Assembly: GCA_910579845.1 (NCBI GenBank)
Contig: CAJTWL010000021.1
Span: 1-40,817 of the forward strand
Source: an uncultured Muribaculaceae bacterium
GTDB lineage: Bacteria > Bacteroidota > Bacteroidia > Bacteroidales > Muribaculaceae
DNA length: 40,817 nt
Reading direction: 5' to 3'
The notes below the pieces were generated by a model that had not been told where the DNA came from, searched no databases, and saw nothing but the letters and a program-made list of their open reading frames with translations. The translations under genes and the position numbers were made by a program. The first letter of the stretch is position 1. Each line of letters opens with the position of its first letter. This document shows, in pieces, positions 1 to 7,231 of this stretch.

Positions 1-52
1 GAGCACGTGATTTGTAATCTCGGGGTCGTTGGTTCGAATCCGACAAGAGGCT
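1..52 (+). tRNA. tRNA-Thr (anticodon TGT), 5' truncated by the window edge
   Basis: This is the 3' two thirds of a tRNA. The anticodon loop is at 11-17 with anticodon TGT at 13-15, flanked by stem bases 6-10 and 18-22 that contain one U-U mismatch. The T arm pairs GTTGG with CCGAC around a TTCGAAT loop (29-45 region). The 3' acceptor strand AAGAGGC ends at 51, followed by discriminator T at 52. No CCA is encoded, as is usual in Bacteroidetes. The D arm and the 5' acceptor strand lie outside the window, so the identity rests on the anticodon. Confidence 0.9.
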
Positions 53-83
53 CGACATAGTTTTTCATAATTTTTTGTTTTTG

Positions 84-121
84 AGTGTGCTTGATTTGTG
101 TAAAATAAGGCACACTTTTTT
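84..121 (+). terminator. Rho-independent terminator after tRNA-Thr
   Basis: AGTGTGC (84-90) pairs perfectly with GCACACT (110-116) around a 19-nt loop, and a run of six T ends at 121. It sits about 30 nt beyond the tRNA and before the next gene, so it probably ends the tRNA transcript. Confidence 0.7.
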
Positions 122-134
122 ATTGAGAGCATGT

Positions 135-173
135 ATGGACAAGTCTGACAAGTCTGATAAATACGACATATGA
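135..173 (+). CDS. Possible 12-residue leader peptide upstream of the DUF4286 gene
   Basis: An ATG at 135 opens a 12-codon frame reading MDKSDKSDKYDI. Its TGA (171-173) overlaps the ATG (170) of the next gene as ATGA. The frame contains a perfect 9-bp tandem duplication (138-146 and 147-155), which gives the repeated DKS. The overlap suggests that translation of the downstream gene could be coupled to it. The frame is short enough to arise by chance, and no ribosome binding site stands out, so this is a weak call. Confidence 0.22.
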   Translation: MDKSDKSDKYDI

Positions 174-511
174 TTATACATAACGCGACATTTATTGTGG
201 AGGCGCGCAACGGCGCCGGGTTCCTTGAGTGGTTCGCACCTCTGGCGCATAAAGCCGGTCCTGAGGGGCGAAGTCATCTGTCGGTGCTTCGTAAGGCGGG
301 CAATGTAACAGAAGGTGACGAAAACGAGGTATTGCATACTGCCGGAGGTGAGGGAGAACCGCTGAGTGTGGCTTTTCAAGCCGAATTCGATACTGAGAAC
401 GAGATGACAAAGTGGATCGGTTCCAGGTTCCGTCCTATTGCCTCGGCTTTCGGGCGACGTTATGCAAATGCGGGGATGGTGTTCACATCGGTGTCTGAAA
501 GAATTTTTTAA
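170..511 (+). CDS. DUF4286 family protein
   Basis: A 113-residue soluble protein without signal peptide or membrane segment. The start resembles the DUF4286 pattern of Bacteroidetes (MII-N-T-F-V), with a central acidic and aromatic stretch (FQAEFDTENEMTKW) and a C-terminal motif around FGRRYANAGMVF. The family is small, of unknown function, and looks like a ferredoxin-like alpha/beta fold with one domain per protein. The gene lies 14 bp upstream of ruvC on the same strand, a pairing I recall from other Bacteroidales, so the two are probably cotranscribed. A possible leader peptide overlaps its start codon. The family call comes from sequence resemblance. No function is claimed. Confidence 0.7.
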   Translation: MIIHNATFIVEARNGAGFLEWFAPLAHKAGPEGRSHLSVLRKAGNVTEGDENEVLHTAGGEGEPLSVAFQAEFDTENEMTKWIGSRFRPIASAFGRRYANAGMVFTSVSERIF

Positions 512-525
512 ACAGCGTTTTGGAG

Positions 526-1122
526 ATGGATGAAGCAGTGAAAGGATATGAACGGGTGATTATGGGTATAGATCCCGGCACTAACATTATGGGATACGGG
601 GTGTTGGGTATAAATGGGAAACAGCCCGAGGTGATAGTGATGGGGGTGATACAGCTCAATAAGTTCGAGAGCCATTATATGAGACTTCACCGTATTTTTG
701 AGCGTGTCACCGGGATTGTGGAGCAATATCTGCCCGATGAGCTTGCCATAGAGGCTCCGTTTTATGGCAAGAATGTGCAGTCGATGCTCAAGTTGGGCAG
801 GGCGCAGGGAGTGGCAATGGCAGCGGCGTTAAGCCGTGATATCCCGATTGCGGAATATGCACCCTTGTCGATAAAACAGGCGGTGACCGGCTCGGGATCG
901 GCGACAAAAGAGCGTGTGGCCGAGATGCTGAAGCGGATGCTGCATATACCGGAAGAGAAGATGCCGCATCTTCTGGACGCCACGGATGCGTTGGCGGCGG
1001 CATTGACACATTTCTACGAGACTCAGAAACCGCAGATAGCCAAAGGCCCAAAGAGTTGGGTGGATTTCATATCCCGTAATCCTGACAGAATCGCCGGGCG
1101 TGGAGGAACACCGAAGAAGTAG
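526..1122 (+). CDS. ruvC: Crossover junction endodeoxyribonuclease RuvC
   Basis: RuvC resolves Holliday junctions made by RuvAB during homologous recombination and repair. The acidic catalytic set of the RNase H-like fold is visible: Asp in MGIDPG near the N-terminus, Glu in LAIEAPF, and the paired Asp of LLDATDALAAALTH near residue 150. The glycine-rich strand after the first Asp (GTNIMGYGV) is also typical. From the ATG at 526 the protein has 198 residues, close to the family norm of about 170-190, with a basic, low-complexity C-terminal tail (RIAGRGGTPKK). An in-frame TTG at 520 would add only two residues, so ATG is preferred. It follows the DUF4286 gene by 14 bp. Confidence 0.93.
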   Translation: MDEAVKGYERVIMGIDPGTNIMGYGVLGINGKQPEVIVMGVIQLNKFESHYMRLHRIFERVTGIVEQYLPDELAIEAPFYGKNVQSMLKLGRAQGVAMAAALSRDIPIAEYAPLSIKQAVTGSGSATKERVAEMLKRMLHIPEEKMPHLLDATDALAAALTHFYETQKPQIAKGPKSWVDFISRNPDRIAGRGGTPKK

Positions 1123-1186
1123 AGAGGCAGACGAAGCGATGTAAATTATAATATTTACAAAAAAACAACAATAAATTTTGGTAAAT

Positions 1187-1219
1187 TTTGGTTGGAATTG
1201 GAATTTCTTCGTATATTGG
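1187..1219 (+). promoter_or_regulatory. Putative Bacteroidetes promoter for deoC and the nuclease/receptor operon
   Basis: TTTG at 1187-1190 is followed 21 nt later by TATATTGG (1212-1219), a one-mismatch match to TAnnTTTG. The predicted start near 1226 leaves a leader of about 105 nt before deoC. The rest of the 1122-1332 gap is AT-rich. It contains a weak inverted repeat (TGTAAAT...ATTTACA, about 1140-1159) whose A-run would suit a minus-strand terminator, which has no gene to serve. Confidence 0.4.
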
Positions 1220-1331
1220 CATGTTAAAATAGAAATAAATATAAGTATTTGTATTAAACCCAAAACCCGAATAGCTTATATATCGTTTATATTATTGCAT
1301 AAGTTATTGCGTAGTTATTACTAAGTTACCT

Positions 1332-2210
1332 ATGGACAGATACCAGAAAGCACTTGCCGACAGTAAAGTTGTCGACAACGATGTAACCGTAGCAGAGGCG
1401 GTTAAAAAAATAGTAGAGGAATCCTCAAGATATGCATCACCTGAAGTATATCAGTTCCTGTTCAGTTCAATAGACCTTACAACCCTGAGCACCGAGGATT
1501 CAGTGAAAAGTGTATCCCGATTCACACAGCGCGTAAATGATTTTGACAACGATTATCCGCAGTTCAGTAATGTTGCCGCTATATGTGTATACAGTAATTT
1601 TGCCGAGGTTGTTAAAACCAACCTTGATGTAGAGGGTGTGGATATCGCGGTTGTAGCTGGAGGATTCCCTTCGAGCCAGACATTCGATGCTGTGAAGGTA
1701 GCTGATGTCGCATTGGCTGTAGAGGGTGGCGCCAACGAGGTGGACATTGTGATGAATGTCGGCAAATTCCTGGATGACAATTATGAGGACCTTTGCGATG
1801 AGATAATTGAACTCAAACACACTGCACGTGACGCAAAACTCAAGGTTATACTTGAGACCGGTTGTCTGAAGACAGCCGCCAATATCAAGAAAGCATCCAT
1901 TCTTTCCATGTACAGCGGTGCGGATTTTATCAAGACCTCTACCGGAAAGATATATCCCGGTGCAAGTCTCGAGGCGGCATATGTGATGTGCCAATGTATC
2001 AAGGAATATTACGAAAAGACCGGTAATAAGGTGGGATTCAAGGCCGCCGGAGGCGTGCGCACCGCAGAAGAAGCCTTGCATTATTATGCTGTTGTGAAAG
2101 AAGTTCTCGGTGATGAATGGCTCAATAAGGATCTTTTCCGTATAGGGGCGAGCAGCCTTGCCAACAACCTGCTTGCTACTATGACCGGTGAAGAAGTCAA
2201 ATATTTTTAA
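1332..2210 (+). CDS. deoC: Deoxyribose-phosphate aldolase
   Basis: DeoC cleaves 2-deoxyribose 5-phosphate into glyceraldehyde 3-phosphate and acetaldehyde, the last step in using the sugar of deoxynucleosides. The class I aldolase signatures are all present: EVDIVMN (active-site Asp), KVILETG, FIKTSTGK with the Schiff-base lysine, and GFKAAGGVRT with the second active-site lysine. At 292 residues it is longer than the 259-residue E. coli enzyme, the extra length being an N-terminal region of about 40 residues. It is cytoplasmic. A candidate promoter precedes it, and only 21 bp separate it from a secreted nuclease gene. That spacing is the main contextual argument that the downstream genes feed it DNA-derived deoxyribose. 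Confidence 0.95.
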   Translation: MDRYQKALADSKVVDNDVTVAEAVKKIVEESSRYASPEVYQFLFSSIDLTTLSTEDSVKSVSRFTQRVNDFDNDYPQFSNVAAICVYSNFAEVVKTNLDVEGVDIAVVAGGFPSSQTFDAVKVADVALAVEGGANEVDIVMNVGKFLDDNYEDLCDEIIELKHTARDAKLKVILETGCLKTAANIKKASILSMYSGADFIKTSTGKIYPGASLEAAYVMCQCIKEYYEKTGNKVGFKAAGGVRTAEEALHYYAVVKEVLGDEWLNKDLFRIGASSLANNLLATMTGEEVKYF

Positions 2211-2231
2211 ATTCGAGATAGAGGGCTTTAC

Positions 2232-3287
2232 ATGAAATTCCGCAGACTGACAACATTGGCGCTGACACTCCTTGTCGGAGCGTCAGCGGTTCTGTGCGTT
2301 AACGCACAGAACCGTAAGCAATACCGTACATACGGTATCGCTTTCTATAATCTTGAGAACCTATTCGACACAATCAACAACAACGGGAAATATGACAAGG
2401 AGTTTTCTCCCGAAGGTCCCTATAAATGGGACGGCAAGAAGTATTGGTCGAAAATAAGAAACATTTCATATGCCATCTCGCAGATGACCACGAAGACCAC
2501 CCCGATCGGACCGGCGGTGATAGGCGTGAGCGAGATTGAGAACATAACCGTGCTCCAGGATCTTGTGAAGGCTGACGCCGTCAAGGACTGGAACCTTCAG
2601 ATTGTGCACCATGACTCACCCGATGCCCGAGGCGTGGACGTCGGTCTCCTTTACAACCCAAAGCTTTTCCGTGTCATCAACGTGACGAACCATCGGCTCG
2701 TGGTACCGGAGCTCCCGAAATTCAAGACCCGTGACCAGATGTGTGTCGTAGGTCTTATGGGCAGCAGCCGCATTGCTATCATCGTCAACCACTGGCCGTC
2801 GCGCCGTGGTGGAGAGAAGGAGAGCAGCTGGCTCCGTGAGGCGGCCGCTTCCCTCAGCCGCTCTATTGCCGACTCCCTCTATAAGATCGACCCGAAGATG
2901 GGTGTGGTCGTGATGGGAGACCTCAACGATGATCCCTACAATAAGAGCGTGGCGGAGACGCTTGGTGCGGTTAAGAAAATAGAGAATACCCTTGACGGAG
3001 GTTTTTTCAATCCGTTCTGGGAGAAGCTTGACAAGGGTATAGGTTCCTATATCTATCGTGGAAGCTGGAATCTTTTTGACCAGATTATTGTCAACAAGAA
3101 TCTGGTTGACGGTGCGTGCGGTCTTAAATTCCGTAACGCAGAGGTGTTAAACCGCCAGTTCCTGTTGCAGAACGACGGTCAATACAAGGGTTATCCGCAC
3201 CGTACATTCTCCGGAGGTGCCTGGTCAAACGGTTATTCCGACCACTTGCCAACGGAAATTTTCCTGGTTCAGGAGGTGAGAAGATGA
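2232..3287 (+). CDS. Secreted endonuclease/exonuclease/phosphatase (EEP) family protein
   Basis: A 351-residue protein with a clear N-terminal signal peptide (cleavage near VNAQ, residues 23-26), so it acts outside the cytoplasm. The Mg-dependent EEP (DNase I-like) motifs are in order: YNLENLFD (about 39-46), GVSEIEN with the metal-binding Glu (about 97-103), DVGLLYNP, NHWPSRRGG with His and Arg (about 187-195), MGDLNDDP (about 228-235), and C-terminal SDHLP with the catalytic His (about 336). All expected catalytic residues appear intact. The family includes DNases, phosphodiesterases and phosphatases, so the substrate is not proven. Placement between deoC and a TonB receptor favours DNA or nucleotides. 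It is 21 bp after deoC. Confidence 0.88.
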   Translation: MKFRRLTTLALTLLVGASAVLCVNAQNRKQYRTYGIAFYNLENLFDTINNNGKYDKEFSPEGPYKWDGKKYWSKIRNISYAISQMTTKTTPIGPAVIGVSEIENITVLQDLVKADAVKDWNLQIVHHDSPDARGVDVGLLYNPKLFRVINVTNHRLVVPELPKFKTRDQMCVVGLMGSSRIAIIVNHWPSRRGGEKESSWLREAAASLSRSIADSLYKIDPKMGVVVMGDLNDDPYNKSVAETLGAVKKIENTLDGGFFNPFWEKLDKGIGSYIYRGSWNLFDQIIVNKNLVDGACGLKFRNAEVLNRQFLLQNDGQYKGYPHRTFSGGAWSNGYSDHLPTEIFLVQEVRR

Positions 3288-3301
3288 AACGACAATAACT
3301 A

Positions 3302-3325
3302 AGAGTTGTACAAATGTACGACTCT
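3302..3325 (+). other. Intercistronic hairpin between nuclease and receptor genes
   Basis: AGAGTTGTAC (3302-3311) pairs with GTACGACTCT (3316-3325) around an AAAT loop, with ten pairs including one G-U. No T-run follows (CTAAAAAA), so it is unlikely to be a terminator. It ends 21 nt before the receptor ATG and could set the receptor-to-nuclease ratio through RNA stability or processing. Confidence 0.45.
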
Positions 3326-3346
3326 CTAAAAAACAATTATAAAATC

Positions 3347-6133
3347 ATGCGTATAAAATTATCATTGCTATTGATGTTCTGTATGGCGCTTCCGTCGTTT
3401 GCCGCAACGGGTCTTACAGGCACATTGGTCGATGCCCGCACGGGAAAGGCAGTCGCTGACGCCAACATCCTTTTGCGTGACCAGGCAATCTTCGTTACAA
3501 GCGGTTCGGACGGAACATTCACCATCTCCAAAGCCGCTCCAGGTCCTGACGTGCTGCAGATTATTGCATACGGCTATGCAGATGCCTATCAGGATGTCAA
3601 GATAGTCGACGGCTTAGTTAAAAACATAGGTGAAATAAAACTGGATCCCTCCGGTTTCGACGGGGCGATGCTCGACAGTGACGATTTCCTTTTCGATGAG
3701 GAGCAGATCCTTGATGACGAAGGGGCGGGGCAGAGTGTAGGCACGATACAGGGTGCCACCGACGATATCTATTATCAGGCTTCCAATTATGATTTCTCAG
3801 TCGCCCGTTTCCGCTGGCGCGGTTATGACAATAACTGGAACACCGGTTATATCAACGGTATAAACTTCAACGACGCGATGCGCGGCCGTTTCAATTTCTC
3901 CGGTCTCGGAGGCATGACCTCAGGTGCTTTCCGCAACCGCTCAACGGATATAGGTATGGAGGCAGCGGCATTCGGCTTCGGCAATATAGGAGGTTCGAGC
4001 AACTTCACCACCTACGCCTCTGAATATGCCCCGGGATTCAGGGGGAACCTCTCCTACACCAACTCCAGCTATATGCTTCGTGCAATGCTGCAGTATTCTA
4101 CCGGTCTTAATTCCAAGGGATGGGCGTTCTCGGCAAACATAATCGGACGTTACGCTCCGGAGGGTGTGATCGAGGGTACATTCTACAACTCTGTAGGATT
4201 GCAGATGAGCCTTCAGAAAGTTTTCAACGACCAGCATTCACTAAACCTCTCCGCATGGGCAGCCCCCACGCAGCGTGCGACAAACTCAGCCGCTACCCAA
4301 GAGGCTTATGATCTTGCCGGCTCAAACCTCTATAACCCGTCGTGGGGTTATCTTGACGGCAAGAAAAAGGCTTCAAGAATCGTTGAATCCGTCGATCCTT
4401 CCGTGCTTCTCAACTGGATATGGAAACCCAGAATGGGAACGAAGCTCAATACCGGTATAGCATTCCGCAACAACCGCTACAGCAGCTCTGCCCTCAACTG
4501 GTATCAGACCGCTGACCCGCGTCCTGACTATTACCGTTACCTCCCGTCTTATTATCTTCCGGATGCAAGCATAGAATTTACCAATCCGGAACTCTATGCA
4601 TCGCAGGTAGAGGCCTACCAGAACCAGATTGAATGGTGGGCAGGCGACAAGGCTCACCGTCAGATAGACTGGAACCGCCTTTATCAGACCAACATGCTAA
4701 ACCGTGAGCAATATGACCGCGACCCCTCTTTGGTGGGTCAGTCGAGCTATATACTCGAGAACCGTCATTCCAACCTTGCGTCATGGATGCTCAACTCATA
4801 TCTCGACCATCGCATCAACGATAACATGACACTTCAAGGCGGTCTGAGCGTAAACTACAGTGACGGACATTATTACAAGACAGTCCGCGACCTCCTCGGC
4901 GGCGAGTTCTGGCGCGATGTCGACAATTTCTCCGAGCGTGATTTCGCCGGAAATCCGGAAATCATGCAGAACGATATGCGTAACCCGAACCGCAAGGTAT
5001 ACAAAGGTGACATTTTCGGTTATGACTATAACATCCGTAGCTTCAACGCCCGCGCATGGCTGCAGAACCAGATTACAACAGCACACTGGAACGTCAACTA
5101 CGGTCTTGAGGTCAGTTTCACCGATTTTGTGCGTCACGGCAACATGCAGAACGGTCGTGCCCCCGAGAACTCACTCGGAACCGGCAAGCACCATTCGTTC
5201 GACAATGCGGCCCTCAAGGCAGGCGCTACCTACAAACTTGACGGACGCAACTATTTCACTGCTCATGTATCTTACGGCTCACGCGCCCCGATGCCTGATT
5301 ACAGCTACGTGTCACCACGTACTAAAGACACATCGGTGCAGGGTCTGAAATCAGAGCGTTTCCTTTCAGCCGACCTCTCCTACACTTGGAACTATAACCG
5401 CTTCCGCGGGTCGATAACCGGCTATTACACTAAGATGTGGGACGGCATTGTCCGCTCCGGTTTCTATGACTATCAGCTCAACACCTTCATGAACTATTCT
5501 ATGTCGGGAATGGAAACCGAATACAAAGGTATCGAGCTTGGTATGGAATACAAGATACTCAGCAACCTCTCCGTTTCCGCTGCCGGAACCATCTCCCGCA
5601 ACACTTATGAGAACAACCCTCTCGGCGTCAGAAGCTACGAGAACGGTTCGCAGGATGATGTGACACGCCGTGTCTATCTCAAGAACTATCATATCGGCGG
5701 CACTCCCCAGCAGGCTTATTCCATCGGTCTTAACTACAATATCAAACAGTGGTTCTTCGAAGTCAACGGACAATGGTTCGGCGACAACTGGATTGCTCTC
5801 TCGCCCGCGCGTCATGAAGAGATGCCCGGCCTCTGGGGACAGTGTGGAAGCGTAGAGGAATATGAGCAGAAACGTGCCCAGATCACGCATCAGGACAAAC
5901 TCAATTCCGAATGGGTGATGAACCTTTCAATCGGTAAGATTATATATACCAAGTTCGGTTCTGTCAACTTCAACCTCAGCGTCAACAACCTCCTCAACAA
6001 CCGCAATATTCAGACCGGTGGATATCAGGAAGGTAAGTTCGACTATACAGACTATAATGTTAACAAGTTCCCAAACAAGATCTACTATGCCCAGGGCATA
6101 CGTGTCTTCTTTAATGTAGGAATAAGGTTTTAA
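3347..6133 (+). CDS. TonB-dependent outer-membrane receptor with carboxypeptidase-like regulatory domain
   Basis: From the ATG at 3347 the protein has 928 residues. An upstream in-frame ATG at 3314 would put 11 polar residues before the signal peptide, so it is rejected. The order is: signal peptide ending about residue 20; carboxypeptidase regulatory-like beta domain (about 22-100, GTLVDARTGKAVADANI); a strongly acidic segment (about 108-125); a plug-like region ending around FGFGNIGGSSNF; and a long beta-barrel with alternating aromatic strands ending in Phe (VFFNVGIRF). It should import a bulky or scarce ligand across the outer membrane using TonB energy. No SusD gene follows, and two DUF6359/DUF5689 lipoproteins take that place. 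It is not a classical SusC by context. The substrate is inferred to be DNA fragments, from neighbours only. Confidence 0.85.
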   Translation: MRIKLSLLLMFCMALPSFAATGLTGTLVDARTGKAVADANILLRDQAIFVTSGSDGTFTISKAAPGPDVLQIIAYGYADAYQDVKIVDGLVKNIGEIKLDPSGFDGAMLDSDDFLFDEEQILDDEGAGQSVGTIQGATDDIYYQASNYDFSVARFRWRGYDNNWNTGYINGINFNDAMRGRFNFSGLGGMTSGAFRNRSTDIGMEAAAFGFGNIGGSSNFTTYASEYAPGFRGNLSYTNSSYMLRAMLQYSTGLNSKGWAFSANIIGRYAPEGVIEGTFYNSVGLQMSLQKVFNDQHSLNLSAWAAPTQRATNSAATQEAYDLAGSNLYNPSWGYLDGKKKASRIVESVDPSVLLNWIWKPRMGTKLNTGIAFRNNRYSSSALNWYQTADPRPDYYRYLPSYYLPDASIEFTNPELYASQVEAYQNQIEWWAGDKAHRQIDWNRLYQTNMLNREQYDRDPSLVGQSSYILENRHSNLASWMLNSYLDHRINDNMTLQGGLSVNYSDGHYYKTVRDLLGGEFWRDVDNFSERDFAGNPEIMQNDMRNPNRKVYKGDIFGYDYNIRSFNARAWLQNQITTAHWNVNYGLEVSFTDFVRHGNMQNGRAPENSLGTGKHHSFDNAALKAGATYKLDGRNYFTAHVSYGSRAPMPDYSYVSPRTKDTSVQGLKSERFLSADLSYTWNYNRFRGSITGYYTKMWDGIVRSGFYDYQLNTFMNYSMSGMETEYKGIELGMEYKILSNLSVSAAGTISRNTYENNPLGVRSYENGSQDDVTRRVYLKNYHIGGTPQQAYSIGLNYNIKQWFFEVNGQWFGDNWIALSPARHEEMPGLWGQCGSVEEYEQKRAQITHQDKLNSEWVMNLSIGKIIYTKFGSVNFNLSVNNLLNNRNIQTGGYQEGKFDYTDYNVNKFPNKIYYAQGIRVFFNVGIRF

Positions 6134-6181
6134 CTAATGCGGAATGTTTAATGCATTACACATATTAATGATAAAGAAACA

Positions 6182-7219
6182 ATGAAAAATATAAAAGTCA
6201 TATTTTCGATGCTGCTCCTTTTTGTCTTGGGTCTGGGAGCTTGCAACGATGACCTCGCACAACCACCGGTCACTATCCCCGAAGGTGGAATAGGTACCGG
6301 CGAGTGGAACTCCCCGGCAGGAGTATATCAGGTTCTGAACGGCTACGACAATCCGGATCTCAGCCTACTTGGCTGTTGGGTTCGCGGCTATATTGTCGGT
6401 ACGGTAAACACTTCCGAAGAAACCGGCTATATATTGAAAGATGAAACAGCGGATTTCACAGTCCCCACTTCAGTCAATTCAAACCTTATGCTTGCGGCGA
6501 CTCCCGATGAAAAGGACTGGCGCAACTGCATCACAATCCAGATTTCAGGAAAGGTACGCGATGCCCTCAATCTCGCCGGCAATCCTGACAACTTAGGCAA
6601 AGAGGTCTGCATACTCGGCAGTCTGGGTGAGAAGTATTTCGGGGCATATGCTTTGAAAAACTCTTCTGATTTCAAATGGGGTAAAGAGGGTGTCGAGCCT
6701 GATCCATTGATGATTCCTCCATATGGTTCTCAGAAAATATGGTATAAGGAACTTAAGAACAACACGGAGGCGTTTACGTTTGACCAGGGGAATCCTTCGA
6801 CTGCAGGGTTCGAGACATGGAAATACAGTGATCAGTACGGTATCGTAGCTACCGGCGGTAAGTCGGGAAGCGCAAAAATTACCGATGCTGTTGCGGTTTC
6901 AGAGGAAATAAGTCTTGTTGGCTTGAAACAGCCACGTCTGTTGGTTCATTCGGCGGCAAACTATTTCAGCAATACCGAAGGTTTCCTAAAGATGTGTCAG
7001 ACACTTGTCCGTGAAGTCGGTTCCGACACCTGGACACAGGTTGAACTTCCGATACCGCCGGCAGGCAACTCCTGGGACTTCTCGAATTCCGGTTTCGCAA
7101 GTCTGGATGCATTCGCAGGCAAAAAGATTCAGATAGGTTTCAGATATACTTCCACCAAAGATTTTTCAGGCACATGGGAGATTGATATTGTAACTGTTAC
7201 CGGCGTCCCCGCCAACTAA
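6182..7219 (+). CDS. DUF6359 lipoprotein with choice-of-anchor-J-like C-terminal domain
   Basis: A 345-residue lipoprotein. The signal peptide ends in the lipobox LGAC with Cys21, followed by acidic residues NDD that suit surface export. Residues about 45-165 form a DUF6359 domain (CWVRGYIVGTVN, then TPDEKDWRNCITIQI, then NPDNLGKEVCILGSL). Residues about 195-345 form a beta-sandwich resembling choice-of-anchor J, ending FAGKKIQIGFRYTS...GTWEIDIVTVTG. DUF6359 has no assigned role that I know of. Its pattern looks like a small beta-barrel of OB type, which would suit nucleic-acid binding, but that is inference. It starts 48 bp after the receptor gene and ends 12 bp before a larger relative, so all three are probably one operon. 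Confidence 0.78.
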   Translation: MKNIKVIFSMLLLFVLGLGACNDDLAQPPVTIPEGGIGTGEWNSPAGVYQVLNGYDNPDLSLLGCWVRGYIVGTVNTSEETGYILKDETADFTVPTSVNSNLMLAATPDEKDWRNCITIQISGKVRDALNLAGNPDNLGKEVCILGSLGEKYFGAYALKNSSDFKWGKEGVEPDPLMIPPYGSQKIWYKELKNNTEAFTFDQGNPSTAGFETWKYSDQYGIVATGGKSGSAKITDAVAVSEEISLVGLKQPRLLVHSAANYFSNTEGFLKMCQTLVREVGSDTWTQVELPIPPAGNSWDFSNSGFASLDAFAGKKIQIGFRYTSTKDFSGTWEIDIVTVTGVPAN

Positions 7220-7231
7220 AATCTTAAGAAT

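Noticed and set aside
520..525. TTG start for ruvC
   Set aside because: An ATG two codons later gives the same protein core, so the rarer start is not needed.
1139..1160. Inverted repeat TGTAAAT/ATTTACA as a terminator after ruvC
   Set aside because: It is all A/T, short and followed by A rather than T on the coding strand.
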